Below, piece by piece: positions 45,901 to 55,985 of a DNA stretch of 64,000 nt. Positions within the stretch are counted from its first letter, which is position 1, and each line of letters opens with the position of its first letter. Location: contig JAHYIO010000001.1 in assembly GCA_020543525.1 (NCBI GenBank), positions 3,906,001 through 3,970,000 of the forward strand, read 5' to 3'. The DNA is from Coriolopsis trogii (taxonomy: Eukaryota > Basidiomycota > Agaricomycetes > Polyporales > Polyporaceae). Both the position numbers and the translations under genes were made by a program. The notes below the pieces were generated by a model. The model had not been told where the DNA came from. It worked only from the letters and a program-made list of their open reading frames with translations, and searched no databases.

Positions 45901-48702
45901 GACTTTTGCGGGGTGTGCGCAGTCGTGCCCACTGCTGAAGGGGAAGAGCTCACGATATGGGACTCGAAGGAGTCGGAGTTCGCTCTTGGACTCGAGTATA
46001 GACAGACTTTGAGGTGAGCCGGAGCGTGTTCCCTTGTAGCGTGTGGGAAGCAGGGTTCTCAACGCGCCGTAGTGCATCTGACCCGATTAACGACCTCGAC
46101 TGGACTGCGACGCCTGACAACCAGTCGATTCTTGCCGTCGGGTTCGCCCACAGAGTAGAGCTCATTTGCCAGCAGCGCGCAACCTACTTTGACGAGACGC
46201 CAGGGTGGGGCATATGCTGGAAAATCGATCTAGGGAGGCAAGTGCTCAAGTGTCTGCGCCCGTTCTCTCGGCGACTGTGCTCATGCTCTGCCCATTCTAG
46301 TATCATTCCTCATCCTATCAGCGACTCGATATGGCTCGCTCGGGGCACCTTGCTCGTCGGAGCGGGCCACTTGCAGTTCATGTATGGCCAGAAATCGCAT
46401 GCTGCGCGACGACGATCCCAAGCGGACAGTCTGTTCGAGCATGTGGCGAGGCTGAATGGCCCATTGGACGACTACCACCCGCAGATGATTCTGCAATGTT
46501 TGCTATGGGGTACGCATCCTTGTTAGGTCGCAAAACCATTGCATGAGACTGACACTCGTGATCGCAGAGAAAATCGAGCTAGTCAAAGATGTCATCGTCA
46601 ATCTTGCGCGCAATCTCGAGTCCGGTCGCAGCATCCATGAGTGGGAGAATCTGCCTATCGAAAAGTACCTCCAGAAGGATGAGGAAGTCAAGGCGGTAAG
46701 CGCATCTCGTGCCTATAGTACCTGTCGTAAACTCATGAGCGACACTCAGACGCATACCGCCCACAGGCCGAAGTATTCTTCACTCTTCGACATTCCTGAG
46801 ACTAGAGAAGAGTGGGTTCACTCTATTCGGAGTCGACGGCGAAATCTGACGACGCTATATTTGCAGGGCGGAGGAAGACCCATTCTCTCCTCCAGCCGTC
46901 AAGAAATTACTGGAACGTTTAGAAGAGAATCCGATACCACACTTGAGTCCCAGGGAGCATGCGTCCCTCCTTATATTGATTCAGACAACGCTCGAGGTAT
47001 GTACCACGCCGAGCACCCTTGCGTGTACAGCGCCTCACAATATCCACAGATCCAGGAACAGCGTCGTGCGCTGGACCCCAACGGCCTCCGTTACCTTATC
47101 TCCCTGCGCAGCTTCTACATTCTCAACCGTCGCGCGTCGGAGCCGAATACACCATCCTCTGGAACCAATGGGGCACCCACGATACTCATTGAACGACGAG
47201 AGCGATTGCGGTACCGCGACATGATCTGGGCGTTCCATAGCGAGAGTCAAGATCTATTACTCTCGACGTCTGTCTCTGCGTGCGACGGCAAGATGTGCTG
47301 GCCTGATGCTCGCGCGCTGGGCGTCTTCATCTGGATGCGTTCCGGGGAGGCGATGGTCAGTCTCTCTCTACCTCGAGACTTCATTTACTTTGGTTGCCAT
47401 ATACTCATTGCCCATTAGCGCGCCCATATGGAGGTCGTTGCGAGGAACGAATACATGGCGGGCGACAATCGAGACCCGACCGCATGCAGCCTCTTCTACT
47501 TCGCGCTGGGGAAGGTGAAGCTTGTGCACGGGCTCTGGCGGCAGGCGGCATGGCACAAGGAGCAGCAGCTCATGATCAAGTTCCTCAACAACAACTTCAA
47601 CGAACAGAGGTGGCGCACCGCTGCTCAGAAGAACGCGTTCGCGCTGCTGAGCAAGCGTCGGTTCCGTACGTCTTCTTTACCAAGGCAGATGCAGAAGCCT
47701 GACTATACAATTCTAGAATACGCGGCCGCGTTCTTCATTCTTGGGGGGAGTTTGAAGGATGCGGTGAGCGTGTGCATCAAGAATCTGAACGATTGGCAGC
47801 TTGCCGTTGCACTCGCCCGGGTGATGGAAGGAGACGAGGGACCGATTTTGCGGGACATTCTGCACAACACCGTGGTCCCGCTCGCGTTCAAGGAAGGCAA
47901 CAGGTACCTCGCGAGTTGGGCTTTCTGGCTTCTACGCCGACGCGACCTTGCCGTACGAATCTTGGTGGTAAGTGCGCCTTGCAATTCTCCCTGTATCGGA
48001 CTCAGCCGACTGATCTCATGTGTACATGCATGTATGCGCGTCTACAGAACCCGTTGGCAGACGTCGCATCCGTTCTCGACGTGGACGTGCCAGAGATCGG
48101 TGACCCTCACTATGACGACCCGAGCCTCGCACTCCTGTTCTCCCAGCTCAAGTCCAAGACGCTCCAAACGGCCCAGGGCACGAGCGAGATCTCTGGCCGG
48201 ACAGAGTTCAACTTCGTGCTCCAGATCGCCCGCGTCTTCTGCAAAATGGGTACGTTGCCAACACTCCTGTCGAACTACCTGATGCTCTGAATATGTCTCA
48301 TACTAATCCCGTTCTTCTTTTTTTTTCGTCACTGTAGGATGCCACGCTCTCGCATTGGATCTTGTACGCACATGGTCGTTCCAGAGACCATCGACAGTCA
48401 TCCGAGACAGGCGCTCTCTCTTCCGCCCACCAAGCCCTGTCTCGACTCGCTTCGCGCTGGAGCCCGCGTTGCGCCGTCAGTCCTCCATCCTCATCGACAT
48501 CGATGTGTCAACTGCCCCACCTACGCGCAGGGCGTCGCCCTCTCGCTCCCCCACACGAGGCGCGAGCCCAGTCCGGGTCCCGAAGGAAGAATTCAAAGAC
48601 GAGGGGGATCTCGTGGCGCGCAAGGCTGGCATCGGGAGCTTGATGAAGTCAGCAAAACAGGACGTCAAAGTACCAGAGTTCGACATGAACGCATTCTTCT
48701 AA
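42982..48702 (+). CDS. RAV1: RAVE complex subunit Rav1 (DMXL/rabconnectin family)
   Basis: Large multi-exon gene, about 1,300 aa after splicing. The N-terminal WD-type part reads LQSY-like start, then WRVHSSLLLPEDSHVTALNC, LLAVGTRSGLSVFTL, ILENDLPTWSMKW, TVRFSPSLMYISTTSL and HDNVVRIYL, as in Rav1. The C-terminal Rav1 domain is diagnostic: GICWKIDLG, HPISDSIWLARGTLLVGAG, the PPAVKKLLERLEENPIPHLSP helix, then ALGVFIWMRSGEAMRAHMEVVARNEY, HGLWRQAAWHKEQQLMIKFL and AAAFFILGGSLKDAVSVC. RAVE reassembles V1 onto V0 of the vacuolar ATPase. Sample boundaries: exon 1 42982-43062; intron 43442-43811 (370 nt); intron 44570-44818 (about 250 nt); last exon to 48702. Convergent with GDI1 (191 bp gap). Confidence 0.93.
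43442..43811 (+). other. Long RAV1 intron (or in-frame cassette) with inverted repeat
   Basis: Splicing from the GTAAAT donor at 43442 to the CATCTAG acceptor ending 43811 restores the uninterrupted NCMSGLLAVGTRSGL segment expected for Rav1. The stretch from 43493 is also open and in frame with the downstream exon, so a retained 107-residue segment is possible. An 18-bp perfect inverted repeat sits inside (43605-43622 with 43703-43720). Confidence 0.65.
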
Positions 48703-48893
48703 TTTATGACCCTCACCGAGACTTTTATGGAGCGACGGAACATGGTACATGCAAAGGAGAAATGTGTATTGTGCGACAAGTACAGTGATCGAATCCTACT
48801 TCTTAAACACGAACCGAACGTGACCGAGCAATCCGAACTCCAACGTAATGCGTAAGGGCATGAATGGGCATCCAGCGTGAAATGGAAGGCCCC

Positions 48894-50568
48894 TTAAGCC
48901 TCGACGTTGACGTCGCGCTTCTTGAGCACAAGGTCCTTGCCCATCATCCTCTTCCAGACGTTTTGCACGTCCTCCACAACAGTCTCGAAGTGCGAAGTTG
49001 CGTCGTACGAGCGGGTGATGAAGATGTTGTCGGACTCGCCGGTAGACGTAGGGGTATAAAGAGACGAAACCGAGACGAATCTAGGATGAATGATGTTAGC
49101 GATGTGATGTGATCATAGGAATGGATGCACGCTCACTTGTCATAAATGGGACCGAGGAGCTGGAGACCAGGGGCAAGCTCTTGCTCGGGCCTGTCAGTCT
49201 CGACGATGGTGCTGACGATCGCAATGTAGACGTCCTTTGCGCAGACGTTATGTGTAGAAGAGACGCATGCAACATAGATGTCTGGTAGCAGTGAATGAGT
49301 TTTGCATGAAGAGCATGAAGAGCACCAAACTAACCATTCCGCCGATTGACCTGGTTCTGCGGGATGATGATCTGGGCGCTGTCCGCATCGTCCGTTCCAG
49401 GAATGGGGTGCTTGAGGAAGCAGATCGCACGAACAACCTTGCCCTCCTCGACGACACGGACCTTGCCACTCAGGGTGTCCTTGCCAGCGCCGAAGTAGCT
49501 AGGATCGCCAACGACCTGCTTGGCCTTGACTGTCTCGTTTCCACTTCGAACACCGACGAATTTGCCGTCAGCGTCGGTAACGATCTCATCGATGGGTTTG
49601 TCGAGCATGTAGGTACCGCCGTAGATGGCACTCAAACGGGCAAACGCTTGAGGGAGCTCGCCAAGACCGTACAGGGGGTAGATGTATGGAGACTTTCCGT
49701 AGCGGGCCATGGAGGAGGTGTAGAGAACGATGCGTTCATATGTTGGCCGCGCAACCTTCTTCTTGTAGCTGAGGTTCACTGAGTGGGGGATCACGGTGGC
49801 AACAAAAGAGTTACTCACTCATCATCAAGATAAAGCGCCATAGCGTGTCCAATGAAGTCCTGGGTACCCGGCTCAAGCCCGAACTTCTCATAGACAGTGG
49901 CCATAGTATCCTTGTCAAGGTCAATACCTAGGAGCACGGTGGTCAGAGACAGATTGACAGGATCGTAGTTAGACGCACCTTGGTGGGTCGCCGGATCCTC
50001 ATCCTTCCATCCCTGCAGGAACTCGAAGAACTTCTTCGCCCTCCGCTTCTCAAACAGGCCCATAAGAGGGCTCTTGACAGCCTCCATCTCCGTACTGGGC
50101 ACCTTGGAGATCTTGCCATCGCGGTAGACGAAGCTGCCGGCAATCTGTTTGAACTCCAGGTAGCGGGTGACGTCGGTGTGGACGAGAATGCGGGTGAGTT
50201 CGCCGGACGCGATGATAAACTTGGGGATGAGGTCGACAGCGTAATCGCGGTCACGGCCCAGCTCCTGCGGGATGGTCTGGTCGGGCCTGAACTTGCGGTA
50301 GAGCTACACGCGAATTAAGCGTAAGGAGGGGTATTGAGCCAGTTTGGAGGGTATCGGCGCTGACCTGAGTGAGGTTCAGACTGGCACTGTCGCCACCATA
50401 GTAATCGTTCCGGTCCATGTGGAGGACCTTCTTGCCCTCCACCGACAGGAGACCGGAAAGAATACATTCGGTCAGACCAGTACCGAGAACAACGACCTAG
50501 TGTCACCATCATCAGTCAGAGAAGCGAAGTATCTCGAGCGAGCAACGCACGTCGTACTCTTCATCCAT
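48894..50568 (-). CDS. GDI1: Rab GDP-dissociation inhibitor
   Basis: Seven exons (50568-50551, 50496-50365, 50303-49979, 49927-49819, 49768-49335, 49281-49137, 49080-48894) give 449 aa, standard for GDI. The [17 protein letters not shown] start and the [19 protein letters not shown] segment are hallmark conserved regions. Others are [52 protein letters not shown] and LGPIYDKF. The protein extracts GDP-bound Rab GTPases from membranes and recycles them in the cytosol. The first exon codes for only six residues. Convergent with RAV1. Confidence 0.97.
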
Positions 50569-50953
50569 GACTGTGGTCTGTCGATGTCAAGCGGTCAAAG
50601 ATGATGAGGGAGGGAGGAGAGAGCGTAAAGGGAGTCGATACACGAGTTGCTATATCCTCATCGATGTCGCACGTGCCGTCTCCTCCCTGCGCGCCTCCAC
50701 ATCAAGATCCACATGCTCGATTGAAGCATCTCAATCGTCCACCATCCGCGTTTTCCGCCTTTGCTCACCACGCGCATCTTCTGAACGATCTTTTACGAGA
50801 ATGTGTCTACGAATTTACGTAGGAGACTACAGGGTTCAGCGTATGTATATCGGCCATGGCCAGTAGTCGGCCAGTGCCCACTACTAGGCGCAATCTGTCT
50901 ACCCGAGGCAGACGAACTACGGACCTGTTGAATGTGAGGAAGGACGGTCCTAC
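50569..50953. other. GDI1 upstream region
   Basis: 385 bp between the GDI1 start and the inverted-repeat element. It presumably holds the GDI1 promoter; no distinct TATA box seen. Confidence 0.45.
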
Positions 50954-51215
50954 TACAGCTGCTTGCGAAAAGTTTGCTCGGAGCGCTGAGCGCACGAAAT
51001 AAATCGAAAAAATGCCGAAAAATCGAAAAATGCCTCGACCGCGTTCCTCGCTGCGTATCTCGGGTCGGATAGTATATTTTGACTCCCTATGCCTTCGTAT
51101 ACCCTCATGTGTACTTTCCAAGGACGTATGTACATGAATGGAACCCAACCAAAAGCCAGCTCATCCAGCTGATGTGCAAGCGCCCATGCACAGTACACGG
51201 AGCCTGCGAGCTTCA
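50954..51215 (+). repeat. Left inverted arm, 262 bp
   Basis: Matches the reverse complement of 51493-51754 except at three positions that I can see. It contains an A-rich internal duplication of GAAAAA(A)TGCC. Confidence 0.93.
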
Positions 51216-51492
51216 TTGCGGAGCCACCCCAGGCCAAATAGGCTGGATCGAGTTCCCTTAGCGCATGAAAACAATCAGAGAGGAAGTTGAGTGCGAAACA
51301 TGAAGGAATTTGAGAGTCGCAGAAGGTCGCGCAGTGTCATTGATCGGCGCTTCCCTACTCTCCAACAGCCAGGACTACGGAAGGCATGCCTGGGCATTCC
51401 CTGTTCTTGATTTGCCTGGAACGAGTAGCCTGGCACTCCAATAGCACCTCGAAATAGTGGCTTTGGGAGTTTCACAAGCTCCCCGTCGATTT

Positions 51493-51754
51493 TGAAGCTC
51501 GCAGGCTCCGTGTACTGTGCATGGGCGCTTGCACATCACCTGGATGAGCTGGCTTTTGGTTGGGTTCCATTCATGTACATATGTCCTTGGAAAGTACACA
51601 TGAGGGTATACGAAGGCATAGGGAGTCAAAATATACTATCCGACCCGAGATACGCAGCGAGGAACGCGGTCGAGGCATTTTTCGATTTTTCGGCATTTTT
51701 TGGATTTATTTCGTGCGCTCAGCGCTCCGAGCAAACTTTTCGCAAGCAGCTGTA
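51493..51754 (-). repeat. Right inverted arm, 262 bp
   Basis: Reverse-complement partner of 50954-51215. The match ends sharply at the inner edge, where the arms read CTTCA and then diverge into the spacer. Confidence 0.93.
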
Positions 51755-52038
51755 TACGCGCGTTAGGTTGATAGAATCACGCCTAAGCGAAAAGAATAGT
51801 CAACAGGCCCCTACTACCACCTATCGTATACCCAAGACCCTGGAGAACGTCACATTCCTGTGCGGATTACATTCAGATTACAACGTCAATGGTCGAAACC
51901 TTTGAAAGGCTTCGTAAATCAATACGTATCAACCATTTTAGTGATCACTCACACTAGTCTCGACAGTCCCAATGAACATGAGCGGCAACTCTCTTCGTCT
52001 AGGGCTGTAATCGTAGTCCGTATCTTTGCGTGACGGCA
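51755..52038. other. Short intergenic stretch
   Basis: About 280 bp between the foldback element and the 3' end of the membrane-protein gene. Nothing recognised. Confidence 0.4.
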
Positions 52039-53149
52039 TCAGGCAAAGTACGGCCGCTTGCATTGCAAGAGGTTGTTCGAGGGGACGAGTTTGTGTCCTG
52101 TACCCTCCGCATAGAGTACCGGTCGTGAATCGGAGACCGACTGCTCTTTGATCTACTTCTGAGCATGGAAGGAGCGTCCGTGCTGAAAAGGGCTTGGTCT
52201 AGTGTCGGCCGAGCACTCGAGTGGATCAGAACTAAGAATACGGCGGACTAACCTCGATAGTGTCCCAACCCACGTCAGCTACAGCATTGGCTGGTAGATG
52301 ATCCAACCAAACCTCATACATGCAGGGTTTTTGGTCGAGAGGAATGCGTACCACAAGCGGTGGTGTACGCGTCCTTCGCCGCCCGAGGCGCACAACGCAA
52401 CGCAGCGTCAATATGAGGACGACCAGCAAGAGCGCGACGCCGATGGCAGCGGGGGTGCTAAGTGGTGGAATATGGTCACTGATACCCGTAGGAGTCGGCC
52501 TTGGGTCGTCCATGCACCTGAACGAAGTGATGTTCTCCTGGTGCTGCCTGGGGTGATGACTGGAGGCTGCCGGAGAGGGTAGATCACGCGAAGGGTTGAA
52601 GAAGCAGAACTGTCCTCTGGAGACCCATGCACCCTACCAGCGTGGGTAACATGAGGCGGATAGGTGTATGGATCTACGGTGTACGCACTGTGCTATAGAA
52701 GAATGAATCCCTCGTGCGGAGCCTTTAGTTCTCACTTCTGGTTCCAAGTGGAGTTGAGCAACGGTTCACGGCCATTGTATTGGAATCGGTCCATAATTAC
52801 AGAGTGAACATTAATTTCATCTTGCAGATTCAAAGTGATGTTGTGTCTAGCTGCCCACAGAGGGTGGTTTGCTGTATGAATGGCCATGCTAGCTGATAGA
52901 GAAAGAAAGAGGTTCTCGTATGGCGCCCGTGAACCAGGTCGGGTCTCGGACCGCCAGGACCGGTGATCAGCGTAAAGACCGCAGGCGCTCGCAGCTTGCA
53001 GTTGACCGGATCGTCTTCTTCCACAGCCATTGCCACCAATTCGATGTCCTGCATCTTGCCATCTAACTGTCCAACCCGTTAGATGCAATATCTACGGTGG
53101 TATGCTTGCTCACAAATAACAAACCGAGTTGAAAGTGACTAGGCTCCAT
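52039..53149 (-). CDS. Single-pass membrane protein, unrecognised
   Basis: A spliced model in about five exons is supported by matching phases. It begins MEPSHFQLGLLF (ATG at 53149; a more 5' start is possible). An exon with MQDIELVAMAVEEDDPVNC and RAPAVFTLITGPG follows, then one with ARHNITLNLQDEINVHSVI and two N-glycosylation sequons (NIT, NST). Next is an exon with a membrane helix (AAIGVALLLVVLILTL, followed by basic residues), and a final exon ending NNLLQCKRPYFA before the TGA at 52039-52041. The order suggests an extracellular beta-rich domain, one helix and a short cytoplasmic tail. The donor between the second and third exons is uncertain (two GT sites in the ITGPGG codons fit). No family recognised, and no obvious signal peptide in this model. 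Confidence 0.55.
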
Positions 53150-53763
53150 GGTCGGTTGACTGGGTGGACACAAGTTGACGCAGCATCGCAAGTGCACCAT
53201 GCGCTGCAGAAGCTGTTCTGTCCTCGATGATTGCTCACAAACACTGTAAGTGCGGTCCTTGTATACTCCTGTTTTACGTCTGGCCCGGAATGAGTCGGCT
53301 TCAGTGGGTAGAGGAAGCTCCGCCATAGGAAGAATCTGACCGTTACCCTTCTGTCGATGCAGGTCAACCGGTAGGGAACCTTTGATTTACCTGTGCAAGG
53401 CAGTCCAAGCGACTCCGGCATAGCAGCAGCAGTGACTTCGACGGCCTGCTATCGAGATCTCTTGACTACCGCGGCCAATCATCGCTACACCGTTATTCCC
53501 ATCACACTGCGTTCAAGACTTCGAACAGTACAGCTTGTACCCGGTCAATCGTGGTTGGGTCATCCATGGCATGGGAAGACTGCAATGTGGCGAAGTTATC
53601 TGGGCTCCCTTGACGAGGTTGCAGGTCTAGCCCTCTCCCCTTCCTCCACTGTGACAGTCCCGGCGACTCTGGATTCAATCGCGTACTCTTGCCCAGTGCT
53701 TGTCTTTTGTCTTTGATCTTCGTTGCCTAGCATTTGTATTCGACTTTGTCTTCGATTTGCTCC
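53150..53763. other. Divergent intergenic region
   Basis: About 610 bp between two divergent membrane-protein genes. It may contain a missing 5' exon of the gene at 52039-53149, for example within the open minus-strand frame near 53110-53320. Confidence 0.4.
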
Positions 53764-55303
53764 ATGGACGCTGGCGCCGACCTCACCACGATCCCTATCG
53801 CCGAGGTGCGTGCAAGAGAATGTCGTGTCCATATTCATATGCTGAGGTGGCTAAACAGTTCCTGTCTCTACTTCTCGAAACACTTTCTTTCGGCATACTT
53901 GTTGTATTATATGGAATCGCTGTCTGGATCCTTCTGTATCGGAGAGGAGTGAAGCTGAACAAAGTACTGTTCACTGTATCTACTATCATGTTGCTGCTGG
54001 CTACGGTGGTGAGTAAGCCCATCTGTTACTGTTTGGCGATCACTACTAACAGTCCTTCAAACACTCAGCATTTGACCTTCAGCATTGTACGCGGCTTCCG
54101 AGGCTTCCTGGGGCAACACGGGGACGCAGGTAGCACGGGCATATACTACTCCAACACCGGCGACTCCACGTTCATCACCAAATCTATCATATACGTGACT
54201 CAAACTGTTCTTGGAGATAGTTTTATGGTATGTGGTTTACGAATCGTCTTGTCATAGTCTGATTGCTTACTTGTTAGGCCTATCGTGTCTTCGTTGTATG
54301 GAACCGTAGCTGGGCTGTTTCCTTCGTGCCCGTTATCCTGCTCTTTGGTACAACATGTAGGTACCACGGCGCTCGCGACGACTGTGATTGCTCACACGCT
54401 TCTTTTCCACCGCCGCCAGTTGCAGGCTACGGCGCATGTTATGACCTTTCTGTCGACTCGGGGGTCAATTTAGCAACGGCGACTGATGTGTCGCCCTGGC
54501 TCACTACGTTCCTTGCGCTGGCCACATCTTTCAATCTATTGACGTCAGGTATAGCATCGCCATTTCTCTTCGATTGTTCGGAGTTATTGACACCCCCCCC
54601 CAGCACTCGTCATCCTGCGTATCTACCGAAGCAAACGCCGAGTGCAGCACTACAACGCCGCAGTCGCAGGCTCTGGGCAACGGGTTTTGGAGACATTCAT
54701 ACAGTCCGCAGCCATCTATTCCGTGGTTCTACTCGCTCTGTTCGTCACGTACGTTCGAGGTTTCAACCCGGAGATGTTCGGTATCGACATACTTACTGCT
54801 CTCATTGTAAGCATAGATGGGTACTCTGCGTTGTGCGATCGCTGATCAAGTTCTTGCAGGGCATCGCGTTCATTCTCATCATCATTCGTCTCGGTCTCGG
54901 GGAAACGAAGGCGGAAGGACGCAAGGGACCCAAGGAAAGCCTGTTGTCGCCGTCGATGGCCCTCTCCCCACGATCGTTGGAGAAGGGCTTCGGAGTGTAC
55001 GAGGTGCAGCAACCGCGCGCGACCAAGGCATCACCCCTCATCCGTGAAGAGGGGGCCACTTTGTCGTCTCGCGATGAGAACGGTGAAGCCGGGCGCAGCC
55101 TTCTGCAAGCCGTCGAGCAGGCGATTAGACGAGTAACCGAACAACCGGTCGCATGTGAGTAGACTTCTTTTCCTCTACTTTGTGCTTGGCAGCTCATGGT
55201 CGCCTCTTTCGATGCAGCGGACAGGAGCGTGAGTGAGAATACGGAAGAGGCGAGACACGGCCGCGAGCAGGTTACTTACCAAATACCTCCACTGCAGCTC
55301 TGA
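53764..55303 (+). CDS. Seven-TM-like integral membrane protein, basidiomycete family
   Basis: Exons join in phase throughout. The start is MDAGADLTTIPIAE, then VAKQFLSLLLETLSFGILVV (helix 1), a second helix (FTVSTIMLLLATV), and a helix with YVTQTVLGDSFMAYRVFVVW. Then come VPVILLFGTT, a luminal segment with Cys pairs (CYGACYDLSV), TTFLALATSFNLLT, SAAIYSVVLLALFVTYV, and a last helix GIAFILIIIRLGLG. A long hydrophilic C-terminal tail ends at the TGA 55301-55303 if the intron after QPVA is spliced; reading through it gives an early stop at 55162. The AYRxFVVWNRSW motif is typical of a large agaricomycete family of unknown function. A receptor-like role is speculation. Confidence 0.75.
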
Positions 55304-55985
55304 AGGCGTGCGCGATGCGGTGAGACAATCCCAGACTATAGACCAGCACGTGACCGTTCAGGCTGTATTGATACATACGCGTTCACTGTCTTCTTGGGGT
55401 ACTTCAGCCAACAATCACTGAAGCAAATGTCACTGTCAAATAGGCCTCGGAGGGTCTTGCGCATATCGTCATAGGAGGGAACAGCTTCTCATGACGCACG
55501 TAAAGTCTGACGATAAGCAGGATATACATTGGATGATGGAGTGTTACTTCTCGTTTCGTTCGTCCCGGAACATACGTATGGCACGACGGTCGCGATTGCC
55601 ATGCCGCATTGTGGCAGCGCTGAGCCGGGTGCCGCCATCGATACGGGGGCGTATTGTCGGCTTCTCGTGGATGTTCGTGCGAGGTTGGGGGCAGATTCAG
55701 AGATCGTCGTCGTGGTTGGAGACACGTTCGTAGAGACGTAACGGGAAGCGAGAGGCTTGGCCAATGCAATGGGGGCGTGTGCGGATGCGCCTTGCGAGTA
55801 CGATAGGCTTGCTTACCCGTTGGGGTGCAGCGCGCCGCGACACACGAATTCGATTTCTGGTTTATCGCGGGATCGACTTGCCATCATCGCCCACTTTAGC
55901 TCCGCGCGTGCCTCATATAAAAGACCGTCTCCAAATCTTTCGTTTCTCCGTATCCTCCTCTGGTCTGCCTTTGCCTACGCCCACC
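55304..55985. promoter_or_regulatory. Pyruvate kinase promoter region with TATA box
   Basis: TATAAAAG at 55917-55924, about 65 nt before the pyruvate kinase ATG, followed by a pyrimidine-rich CTCC/TCTTTC leader. This is the classic layout of highly expressed fungal glycolytic genes. No other gene seen. Confidence 0.7.

Larger units (their letters stand above)
50954..51754. mobile_element. Foldback/MITE-like element with 262-bp inverted arms
   Basis: The left arm 50954-51215 and right arm 51493-51754 are reverse complements with three mismatches in 262 positions, separated by a 277-bp unique spacer. Inside a TA dinucleotide at each outer edge, both arms begin CAGCTGCTTGCGAAAAG. This resembles Tc1/mariner ends (CAG...CTTGCGAAAGT) and the TA target of that superfamily. 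No transposase is encoded, so it would be non-autonomous. High arm identity suggests recent insertion or continuing gene conversion. It lies between GDI1 and the next gene and disrupts neither. The TIR family assignment is inference from the terminal bases. Confidence 0.85.

Noticed and set aside
51079..51629. Two similar frames of 60-84 codons on opposite strands
   Set aside because: They are the same sequence read in the two inverted arms of the foldback element. No transposase-like motif is present.
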